A stretch of 64,000 nt of DNA from Vibrio parahaemolyticus (GTDB lineage Bacteria > Pseudomonadota > Gammaproteobacteria > Enterobacterales > Vibrionaceae), in the NCBI RefSeq assembly GCF_900460535.1, contig NZ_UHIL01000001.1, positions 558,001-622,000 of the forward strand. The letters are read 5' to 3'. Below are positions 56,692 to 64,000 of this stretch, in pieces. Both the position numbers and the translations under genes were made by a program. Position 1 is the first letter of the stretch; the number at the start of each line of letters is the position of its first letter. The notes below the pieces were generated by a model. It was not told where the DNA came from and did no database searches. It saw nothing but the letters and a program-made list of their open reading frames with translations.

Positions 56692-57948
56692 ATGGAAAAG
56701 CTGGCATTCAAGCCATGGGAAAGGGTCATATCCGACATTCGACTTGTACCGAAAATGGTCATGTTGATGGTATTCAGTACCGTTCTGATCGTGGCAAAAC
56801 AACTTTGGGACGCAAACACATTTTACGATTCACTTTTAGCAGCCACTCAAAATGCGCAAGTTGCTCAACAACATTATGAAGCGTATTTGACTCAAGTAGT
56901 GTGGCAGACCGCGCTACTTATCGTCGTTTTTGTGGCTTTACTATTGGCCGCCGCACGCGTAATGCTGCGCCAAACTCAGTATCTCAATGAAGCCATCAAA
57001 TTAATGGCGAGCAAAAACTTGTCGGTACCGTTTGGTATGGACTGTAAAGATGAATACGGAGATGTGGCACGAGAGCTAGAGAAAACGCGTCGCCAACTGC
57101 ATGACGTGATTCAAATGCAAATCAACGCCTCAGACGAGCTAGCGACACTGACGGAAGTGATGACATTGAGTATGTCAGAAACTAAAGAGTCGGCGCAAGA
57201 AGAGTTCAACGAGATTGACCAACTGGCGACGGCCATGAGCGAGATGTCATCGACCGTACAAACGGTGGCTGATCATGCTCAAACAGCTTCTTCTTTGACG
57301 GAACAGGCTTCCACGCAAGCCGTAACGGGTCAACAGTTCTTGCAAAGCACAGTGGCGAAAATGAGCGAGCTATCTTCAGATATTGCTTCTTCTGCACAAG
57401 CCGTAAACCAAGTCGAAGAGCGTGTGGAGTCGATTGGTAGCGTAGTGGGTACGATTCAAGGTATCTCTGAACAAACCAACTTGCTTGCTTTGAATGCGGC
57501 GATTGAAGCGGCGCGTGCTGGTGAAGCTGGGCGTGGCTTTGCTGTGGTGGCGGACGAAGTTCGTAACCTTGCGCAGCGCACGCAACAAGCGACGGTGGAA
57601 ATTCAAGAAATGATCACTCAGCTACAGGCCAGCGCGACTTCTGCGGTTGATTTAATGGAGAAAAGTGTTGTCGAAGCGGCTGAAGGCGTGGAACTGGTTT
57701 CTAACGCGGGTAGTGAGCTTGATGGCATCGTTGCTCAAGTAACACAAATCAACGACATGAACTTCCAAATAGCCACCGCTTCAGGACAACAAAGCAGTGT
57801 AGCGGAAGAAATGAGCCAGAACTTGACGAACGTTCGTGAGCTGGTTGAAGCATCGGTCGTGGTGGTCACAGAGTTACTGGAAACCTCTGAAATGATGCAA
57901 AGTAACGCCGAAGAGCTAGATAAGAAGATTAAGTCATTTAGCGTATAA
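56692..57948 (+). CDS. Methyl-accepting chemotaxis protein
   Basis: A 418-aa chemoreceptor with TM1 (about 22-40), only about 35 periplasmic residues, and TM2 (about 76-96), so it probably has no classical ligand-binding domain. A HAMP domain follows and then a long helical signalling domain with the CheA/CheW hairpin tip [42 protein letters not shown] (about 263-305). Methylation helices flank it. The tiny periplasmic part suggests sensing of membrane or cytoplasmic state, or partnership with another protein. ATG 56692 has GTGGAG upstream. It is divergent from the K+ channel gene. Confidence 0.9.
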   Translation: MEKLAFKPWERVISDIRLVPKMVMLMVFSTVLIVAKQLWDANTFYDSLLAATQNAQVAQQHYEAYLTQVVWQTALLIVVFVALLLAAARVMLRQTQYLNEAIKLMASKNLSVPFGMDCKDEYGDVARELEKTRRQLHDVIQMQINASDELATLTEVMTLSMSETKESAQEEFNEIDQLATAMSEMSSTVQTVADHAQTASSLTEQASTQAVTGQQFLQSTVAKMSELSSDIASSAQAVNQVEERVESIGSVVGTIQGISEQTNLLALNAAIEAARAGEAGRGFAVVADEVRNLAQRTQQATVEIQEMITQLQASATSAVDLMEKSVVEAAEGVELVSNAGSELDGIVAQVTQINDMNFQIATASGQQSSVAEEMSQNLTNVRELVEASVVVVTELLETSEMMQSNAEELDKKIKSFSV

Positions 57949-57965
57949 AGCGAATTGGATTTGAT

Positions 57966-57997
57966 AAAACGCCCACAAACCTTTTGTGGGCGTTTTT
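57966..57997 (+). terminator. Terminator after chemoreceptor gene
   Basis: AAAACGCCCACAAA / TTTGTGGGCGTTTT stem with a short loop and a T-run. Confidence 0.9.
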
Positions 57998-58056
57998 ATT
58001 TGCTTTAAGTCTGGTATAAAGAATGAATCACCGTGCTTTTCACACAAGGAAGAAAC

Positions 58057-60900
58057 ATGCAGCTGCCTTCGTCACTGGTCTCTGTCGCCGAATCTGCCGT
58101 TCAAAATGCCCAAGAAGCGGGTTACCTTCAATCATGGCCAAATGAGGTCGTAGAGCAGTTTCATTACGTCTCGGCGTTGAGCCAGTTTATTACGGAAACC
58201 ATTCACCGTGACGAGGCTCTCGCGCAGCAGTTACCAACGATGTTAAGTGAGCTTAGCCGACACCAAGCTTATCGCACCCGTCTGGCCGCTTTATTGGCAG
58301 AATGCCCAGATGAAATGTCTGGTCATCGCGTTCTGCGTCAGTTCCGAAATCGAGAAATGGTTTACATCGCGTGGAAAGACTTCTTACATGCTTGGACACT
58401 TGAAGAGTCATTACGGCATTTGTCTCAATTGGCAGAGGCGATGATCTTTGAGACATACCAATGGCAATACAAAATTTGCTGCGCAGAGTGGGGAACGCCA
58501 ACAAATGCAGAGGGTGAAGCTCAACCGATGTTGATCATTGGGATGGGCAAGCTAGGTGGCGGCGAACTGAATTTCTCTTCCGATATCGACCTGATTTTTA
58601 CTTACCCTGAAAACGGCGAAACCCAAGGTGCCCGCCGCAGTATCGCCAATGCGCAGTTCTTTACTCGTCTTGGTCAGCGGATCATCAAAGCACTCGATCA
58701 ACAGACGTTTGATGGTTTTTGTTATCGCGTCGACATGCGGTTGCGTCCATTTGGAGAAAGCGGCCCGTTGGTCATGAGCTATGCTGCGTTGGAAGATTAC
58801 TACCAAGAGCAAGGACGAGACTGGGAACGTTACGCGATGATCAAAGCGCGCGTGATGGGATGCGAAATGTATCCGCAATATCAAGAGCTACGCAAAATGT
58901 TGCGTCCGTTTGTGTTCCGTCGTTACATCGACTTTAGTGCGATTCAGTCGTTGCGCCGTATGAAATCAATGATCAGCAGTGAAGTGCGACGTCGCGGTTT
59001 AACCAACAACATCAAGCTGGGCGCTGGTGGTATTCGAGAAATTGAGTTTATCGCGCAAGTTTTCCAACTGATTCGTGGCGGGCGAGAGCCATCTTTGCGC
59101 AATCGTGGCTTGCTCGAAACCCTAAGTGGTATTGAAGAGCTTGCACTGTTAACCCCGCAAGAAGTCAGCAATCTGGAAGCGGCATATAAATATTTACGCC
59201 AGCTAGAAAATCTACTGCAAGCAATGGCAGACAAGCAGACTCAAACGCTGCCCGATTGCGACATTGAGCGTTTAAAACTGGCAACTGCGATGCAGCTAGA
59301 GTCGTGGGATCTGCTCATCGAACAAACTCAGCAGCACATGAATAAAGTGCATCAAGTATTTGAAACCTTGATTGGTGACGACGAAGAAGATGAGGGCAGC
59401 ACGATTGCTCGTCATTTCCATGAATTATGGGATATGGCCAATAAACAAGATGTGCTAGAGCTGATTTTAGAGCAGGATATTCAAGTTGAAGAGCCCGCCA
59501 TATTCTCTAAAGCTATCATCAACTTTAAAGCCGACTTGGCCAAGAAAACGCTCGGCCCCCGTGGGCGAGAAGTCTTAAATCGCTTGATGCCAAAAGTGTT
59601 TGACGCGGTGTTTGCCCACCCTGATGCACAGTTTGGTTTACCGCGAGTGCTGCACTTACTGCACAATATTTGCACGCGCACGACGTACTTAGAATTGTTG
59701 GATGAACACCCTGCCGCATTGGTGCAGTTAGTGCGCTTGTGTACCGCAAGTCCGATGATTTCCGAACAGTTGTCTCGTTATCCAATCCTTCTGGATGAGT
59801 TGATAGATCCTCAACAGCTGTACAACCCAATTCCACTCGATAGCTATCGCACGGAATTGCGCGATTTCCTTGCCCGTATTCCCGAAGATGATATGGAGCA
59901 GCAAATGGAAGCGCTGCGTCAGTTTAAGCAAATTTGTATTCTGCGTATTGCCGCAGCGGATATCGCTGGCGTGCTGCCAGTCATGAAAGTAAGTGATCAC
60001 TTAACTTATCTAGCAGAAGCCATTGTTGAAGCGGTGGTCAGCCAAGCGTGGCTTCAAGTGTCTGAAAAATACGGCGAGCCAACACACGTGAAAGATCGTG
60101 AGGGCAAAGGCTTTGCCGTGATCGGTTATGGTAAAGTCGGTGGATGGGAGTTGGGCTACAACTCAGACTTAGATATCGTCTTTATGCACGACTGCCCAGT
60201 TAATGTATACACCGATGGTAAGAAGGAAATTGACGGCCGCCAGTTCTACCTTCGTTTAGCACAGCGCATCATCCATATTTTCTCAACCCGCACCGCATCA
60301 GGTATTTTATACGAAGTGGACACTCGCTTACGTCCTTCTGGGGCGTCCGGCCTGTTGGTGAGTCCAACCGATGCGTTTGATGATTATCAACATCAAGATG
60401 CGTGGACTTGGGAGCATCAAGCTTTAGTGCGCGCTCGCATGATTTATGGTGATGAACCATTGGCGATTGCTTTCCATAACACTCGTCATGATGTGTTGTG
60501 TAAACCGCGTGATGAGCAAACGTTGAAAAAAGAAGTCGTCGAGATGCGTGAAAAAATGCGCGATCATTTAGGCGGTAAGAAATCTGGTCGCTTCATGATC
60601 AAGCAAGACGTCGGTGGTATTACCGATATCGAATTTCTGGCTCAATATTTGGTGCTTCACTATAGTCACGAGAAACCTAAGCTTACGCGTTGGTGTGACA
60701 ATGTCCGAATATATGAAACGCTAATTGCTCAAGGTGTCATGGAGGAAAACCAAGCGATGCAACTGATACGCGCGTACACGACGATGCGTAACGAAATACA
60801 TCACAGAAACCTACTTAATTTGGATGCAGATGTGGTTGAAGATAAGTTTGTTGCAGAAAGAGAATGGGTGAAGCAAGCATGGAACCAGTGGTTCGCCTAA
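58057..60900 (+). CDS. glnE: GlnE, glutamine synthetase adenylyltransferase
   Basis: A 947-aa bifunctional enzyme that adenylylates (C-terminal half) and deadenylylates (N-terminal half) glutamine synthetase in response to PII. Both nucleotidyltransferase cores are visible: [23 protein letters not shown] (about 172-194) and [23 protein letters not shown] (about 690-712). Two Asp-rich sites per half bind metal. ATG 58057 has AAGGAAG upstream. The protein is full length with the central regulatory region. hldE follows 77 nt later, as in E. coli. Confidence 0.97.
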   Translation: MQLPSSLVSVAESAVQNAQEAGYLQSWPNEVVEQFHYVSALSQFITETIHRDEALAQQLPTMLSELSRHQAYRTRLAALLAECPDEMSGHRVLRQFRNREMVYIAWKDFLHAWTLEESLRHLSQLAEAMIFETYQWQYKICCAEWGTPTNAEGEAQPMLIIGMGKLGGGELNFSSDIDLIFTYPENGETQGARRSIANAQFFTRLGQRIIKALDQQTFDGFCYRVDMRLRPFGESGPLVMSYAALEDYYQEQGRDWERYAMIKARVMGCEMYPQYQELRKMLRPFVFRRYIDFSAIQSLRRMKSMISSEVRRRGLTNNIKLGAGGIREIEFIAQVFQLIRGGREPSLRNRGLLETLSGIEELALLTPQEVSNLEAAYKYLRQLENLLQAMADKQTQTLPDCDIERLKLATAMQLESWDLLIEQTQQHMNKVHQVFETLIGDDEEDEGSTIARHFHELWDMANKQDVLELILEQDIQVEEPAIFSKAIINFKADLAKKTLGPRGREVLNRLMPKVFDAVFAHPDAQFGLPRVLHLLHNICTRTTYLELLDEHPAALVQLVRLCTASPMISEQLSRYPILLDELIDPQQLYNPIPLDSYRTELRDFLARIPEDDMEQQMEALRQFKQICILRIAAADIAGVLPVMKVSDHLTYLAEAIVEAVVSQAWLQVSEKYGEPTHVKDREGKGFAVIGYGKVGGWELGYNSDLDIVFMHDCPVNVYTDGKKEIDGRQFYLRLAQRIIHIFSTRTASGILYEVDTRLRPSGASGLLVSPTDAFDDYQHQDAWTWEHQALVRARMIYGDEPLAIAFHNTRHDVLCKPRDEQTLKKEVVEMREKMRDHLGGKKSGRFMIKQDVGGITDIEFLAQYLVLHYSHEKPKLTRWCDNVRIYETLIAQGVMEENQAMQLIRAYTTMRNEIHHRNLLNLDADVVEDKFVAEREWVKQAWNQWFA

Positions 60901-60977
60901 GTAGAAGTAGTGCTCAAGGTTCAGCCTAGAAAAAGGCTGTGCTAAACTCACCACGATTTAATTTTTGGAGACCAATA

Positions 60978-62408
60978 ATGAAACCAATTCTACCTGATTA
61001 CAACAGCGCTGGTGTGCTCATCATCGGTGATGTCATGCTAGACCGTTACTGGTATGGCCCAACTGGACGTATCTCGCCAGAAGCACCAGTACCTGTTGTA
61101 AAAGTAGAAAACAATGAAGAGCGTCCGGGTGGTGCTGCGAACGTTGCGATGAACATCGCGTCACTAGGTGGTCATGCTCACATTGTTGGTCTAACTGGTG
61201 AAGATGAGCCAGCAAAAGTGCTAACGGAAACACTCAGCGCATTGAACGTGAAGTGTGATTTTGTTGCGCTGCCTGATTATCCAACCATTACTAAATTACG
61301 CGTTATGAGCCGTGGCCAGCAACTTATCCGTCTTGACTTCGAAGATAAGTTTGAGAATACCGACGCGACCCCGGTTCTGTCTCGTATGGATGCAGCGCTA
61401 CCAAACGTGAAAGCGGTGATCATGTCTGACTACGCAAAAGGCTCTCTAGAGCACGTTCAAGCGTACATTCAGAAAGCGCGAGCAGCGAATATTCCTGTTT
61501 TCATTGATCCTAAAGGTGCGGACTTTGAACGTTACCGCGGTGCAACTCTACTGACACCAAACATGAAAGAGTTTGAAGATGTGGTCGGTAAAGTGAAATC
61601 GGATCAAGAGCTGGTAGAGAAAGCTCTGGCACTTGTTGAAGAGTTTGATTTTGAAGCGCTATTGGTAACACGTAGTGAGCACGGTATGACGTTGATTCGT
61701 CGTGGCCAAGAGCCATTCCATCTACCAACGCAAGCGAAAGAAGTTTACGACGTAACAGGTGCTGGTGACACGGTGATTTCTGTACTTGCAGCATCGGTTG
61801 CGGCAGGTAAATCCTTTGAAGAAGCGTGTGCACTTGCTAATGCAGCTGCTGGCGTTGTCGTGGGTAAACTGGGTACGTCGACGCTGTCTGAAATTGAATT
61901 GGCAGAAGCGGTTCATGGCAGTCAAGATACCGACTTTGGTGTCATCTCAGAAAAAGCACTGATCGAAGCGGTGAAAAAAGCACGTGCTCGTGGCGAGAAA
62001 GTCGTCATGACCAATGGCTGTTTTGATATTCTTCACGCTGGTCATGTGTCTTACCTTAACCATGCTGCTGAGCTAGGTGATCGCCTAATTGTCGCAGTAA
62101 ATACCGATGAGTCTGTAAAGCGTTTAAAAGGCCCTGGTCGTCCAGTAAACCCAACCGATCGCCGTATGGCAGTATTGGCAGGTTTAGGTGCAGTTGACTG
62201 GGTTGTACCGTTTAGTGAAGATACGCCACAGCGTCTGATCTCTGAAGTGCTGCCAAGCATGTTAGTTAAAGGCGGTGACTACAAACCAGAAGAGATTGCC
62301 GGTGGTAAAGAAGTGATTGCAGCAGGTGGTGAAGTTCGTGTTTTGAACTTTGAAGATGGTTGCTCAACCAGCGAAATCATCAATGCAATTAAAGGCGGCA
62401 AAGGCTAA
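60978..62408 (+). CDS. hldE: HldE, bifunctional heptose kinase / adenylyltransferase
   Basis: A 476-aa fusion that makes ADP-D-glycero-beta-D-manno-heptose for LPS core. The N-terminal ribokinase-type kinase (about 1-320) carries [15 protein letters not shown] and the catalytic [15 protein letters not shown]. The C-terminal nucleotidyltransferase (about 340-476) begins [23 protein letters not shown], with the HxGH-type motif. ATG 60978 has TTTGGAG upstream; residues before it are not conserved. It follows glnE, and a terminator follows. Confidence 0.97.
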   Translation: MKPILPDYNSAGVLIIGDVMLDRYWYGPTGRISPEAPVPVVKVENNEERPGGAANVAMNIASLGGHAHIVGLTGEDEPAKVLTETLSALNVKCDFVALPDYPTITKLRVMSRGQQLIRLDFEDKFENTDATPVLSRMDAALPNVKAVIMSDYAKGSLEHVQAYIQKARAANIPVFIDPKGADFERYRGATLLTPNMKEFEDVVGKVKSDQELVEKALALVEEFDFEALLVTRSEHGMTLIRRGQEPFHLPTQAKEVYDVTGAGDTVISVLAASVAAGKSFEEACALANAAAGVVVGKLGTSTLSEIELAEAVHGSQDTDFGVISEKALIEAVKKARARGEKVVMTNGCFDILHAGHVSYLNHAAELGDRLIVAVNTDESVKRLKGPGRPVNPTDRRMAVLAGLGAVDWVVPFSEDTPQRLISEVLPSMLVKGGDYKPEEIAGGKEVIAAGGEVRVLNFEDGCSTSEIINAIKGGKG

Positions 62409-62439
62409 GCCTTACTGCTTTGAACAACACTATCTGGAA

Positions 62440-62469
62440 GGTCGCTGCAAAGCGGCCTTTTTGTTTTTT
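62440..62469 (+). terminator. Terminator after hldE
   Basis: AGGTCGCT / AGCGGCCT stem (one G-T pair) with a GCAA loop and a T-run. Confidence 0.85.
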
Positions 62470-62564
62470 TATGCTTGCTGTTCTACGTTCTGGTATAGCA
62501 ATGCATTTGCGAGATAATCGCTAGGCGTACAATGTTAGGTAATTTGCATCGAATGATAGACAAC

Positions 62565-62597
62565 AAAAAACGCCAGTTGAAGAATCAACTGGCGTTT
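62565..62597 (-). terminator. Terminator of tolC
   Basis: AAAACGCCAGTTGA / TCAACTGGCGTTTT stem with an AGAA loop, 24 nt past the tolC stop; on the minus strand it ends in T6. Confidence 0.92.
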
Positions 62598-62620
62598 TAA
62601 CTTCATTGTATAACTGAACG

Positions 62621-63949
62621 TTATTTCGCTGGTTTCAAACCTGCATCCACATCCAAGATGTCTTGTTCGCTTAGTGTACCAACCGCTTGGCGAAGCTGAA
62701 GAACACTCAGGATGTAGTTGTAACGAGCGTCTGAAAGGTTTTTGTTCGCATCGTATAGGCGACGAGTTGCGTCTAGAACATCAACGATAGTACGAGTACC
62801 TACATCAAAACCAGCTTCTGTCGCTTCTAGCGCAGATCTCGCTGAAACTACCGATTGCTCATACGCTTTTAACGCACCAATAGAAGCGTTGATGTTGTTG
62901 TTTTGTGCACGAACATCTTTCACTACGCTACGGTACTGAGCTTCAAGATCTTCGCTTGCTGCAACGTACGCAAACTCAGCTTGTTTGGTTTGTGATGTCA
63001 CGTTGCCACCAGTGTAAAGTGGCACTGCTAGGTTAACGCCAATATTGAAGTTATCCGTCGTGTTATCACGAGCACTGTTTGAAGTATCACCGTAGTTGTA
63101 ACCACCGTCTAGAGACAGTGTTGGTAGGTGACCAGAGCTAGCTAGCGAGATGTTGTCGCGCGCGATGTCTTGTGAAATACGAGCTGACAATAGGCTAAGG
63201 TTCTTCGTTTTCGCTTCATCGATCAACGTTTCAGCAGGGCTGTTCGTACGTGTTGCAGAGAAACGGTTAGTATCAAGAACGTTTAAGTTTTTGTGTTCTT
63301 GACCTGTGATTTCACGTAGCGATTCGTAGCTGTTGATCAGGTCATTTTCTGCCAACACTTCATCCGCTAGTACTGCATCGTACTGAGCTTGTGCGTCGTG
63401 AACGTCAGTGATTGCCGACAAACCAACTTCGAAGCGTTGTTTTGTTTGCTCTAGTTGGCGACCAACAGCTGCTTTCTCTGCACGAACGAAGACTAGATTG
63501 TCTTGAGCGCGCAATACTTCGAAGTACGCTTGAGAGACACGAAGGATCAAACCTTGTTGTGCTGCTGCGTAAGTAGCATCTGCTTGGCGAGCGCTTTTTT
63601 CAGCAGTATCTAATGTGATCCAAGATGCGCGGTTGTAAAGTTCTTGCGAGAAGTTAACGCCAGCAGTTAGGGCATTTGAGTCGTTTGACACGTCACTAAT
63701 AAGATTTGAATCGTATTCTGTATCGCCACGAGTCAGGTTGTAACCCGCTGTTAGGTTGATTTGTGGTAATAGAGCACTACGGCTAGAGGTGATTGCTTCA
63801 AAAGCTCGGTCACGCTGTGCTGCTACACTGAGCAATTGTGGATCATTTTGCTTTGCTAAGTCGTAGATTTCAGCTAAAGAATCTGCCCATGCAGAAGAAC
63901 TTATGCCACCTAGCGCTGCACTGATAAATAGTGGAAGCAATTTTTTCAT
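62621..63949 (-). CDS. tolC: TolC, outer-membrane efflux channel
   Basis: A 442-aa outer-membrane factor shared by RND and ABC efflux pumps and by type I secretion. The signal peptide is MKKLLPLFISAALGGISSSAWA (cleavage after 22). The mature protein shows the two TolC repeats: DSLAEIYDLAKQNDPQLLSVAAQRDRAFEAITSSRSALLPQINLTAGYNL, and the second starting near NNNINASIGALKAYEQSVVSARSALEATEAGFDVGTRTIVDVLDATRRLYDANKNLSDARYNYILSVLQL. The long alpha-helical tunnel and short barrel strands follow from these. Neighbourhood with hldE/glnE and the rest of the cluster matches E. coli. The final 51 bases of the window are its upstream region. Confidence 0.95.
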   Translation of the reverse strand: MKKLLPLFISAALGGISSSAWADSLAEIYDLAKQNDPQLLSVAAQRDRAFEAITSSRSALLPQINLTAGYNLTRGDTEYDSNLISDVSNDSNALTAGVNFSQELYNRASWITLDTAEKSARQADATYAAAQQGLILRVSQAYFEVLRAQDNLVFVRAEKAAVGRQLEQTKQRFEVGLSAITDVHDAQAQYDAVLADEVLAENDLINSYESLREITGQEHKNLNVLDTNRFSATRTNSPAETLIDEAKTKNLSLLSARISQDIARDNISLASSGHLPTLSLDGGYNYGDTSNSARDNTTDNFNIGVNLAVPLYTGGNVTSQTKQAEFAYVAASEDLEAQYRSVVKDVRAQNNNINASIGALKAYEQSVVSARSALEATEAGFDVGTRTIVDVLDATRRLYDANKNLSDARYNYILSVLQLRQAVGTLSEQDILDVDAGLKPAK

Positions 63950-64000
63950 TTTCTATTCCCGCGGTCAATAGATTGGTTAATTCTCAGTAGTTTAACTCAA

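Overview
The window is a stretch of a Vibrio chromosome, most like chromosome 1 of the Harveyi clade (V. parahaemolyticus / V. alginolyticus type). This rests on recognised proteins and gene order (leuABCD-leuO-ilvIH; pyk-DeoR-glmS...olsF; rpoD-dnaG-yqeY-rpsU-tsaD-plsY-folBK-uppP-cca-ygiM-ygiF-glnE-hldE-tolC), not on a database search. It is almost entirely core genome. I see no insertion sequence, prophage, integron, CRISPR array, toxin-antitoxin pair or defence island, and no clear candidate for a large new system. The interest lies in regulatory DNA and a few uncharacterised small genes.

Layout. 1-2.3 kb: 5' end of lptD, djlA and a DUF547 gene. 2.3-7.5 kb: the leucine operon leuABCD on the minus strand, with a leader peptide (leuL), a terminator attenuator and a sigma-70 promoter that can be read directly. 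7.7-10.3 kb: an SH3 lipoprotein, then a PAP2 phosphatase and an MJ1255/VC2487-type glycosyltransferase translated almost back to back. 10.9-16.7 kb: leuO, a long-chain acyl-CoA synthetase and ilvIH. 16.8-24.2 kb: a membrane GGDEF protein, a GntR regulator, pyruvate kinase, a DeoR-family regulator and glmS. 24.3-31.4 kb: a DUF3316 protein with a CusRS-like two-component system, a HAD hydrolase and the mannitol operon mtlADR. 32.0-37.5 kb: a bifunctional ornithine-lipid synthase (OlsF type) behind a likely PhoB promoter, a SIMPL-domain protein, a DUF4382 lipoprotein, two small unknown proteins and an orphan MetQ-like lipoprotein. 37.8-46.5 kb: tRNA-Ile2(CAU), the macromolecular-synthesis cluster (rpoD, dnaG, yqeY, rpsU), tsaD, a hydrolase, plsY, folB and folK. 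46.5-64 kb: uppP, cca, gspAB, a ygiM-like gene, pit with its DUF47 partner, ygiF, a K+ channel divergent from a chemoreceptor, glnE, hldE and tolC.

How it works together. Branched-chain amino acid synthesis (leuABCD, ilvIH, leuO between them) dominates the first quarter. Envelope biogenesis recurs throughout: lptD, glmS, olsF, plsY, uppP, hldE, tolC, gspAB. Phosphate appears twice, with olsF (putative Pho box) and pit-DUF47. Carbon and nitrogen control appear as mtlADR with a CRP box and as glnE. The best regulatory finds are the leu attenuator with its competing antiterminator, a phased Pho box before olsF, a Cus-box-like palindrome before DUF3316, two stem-covarying palindromes with the same 7-nt centre near DUF4382, and a perfect 9-bp inverted repeat upstream of pyruvate kinase.
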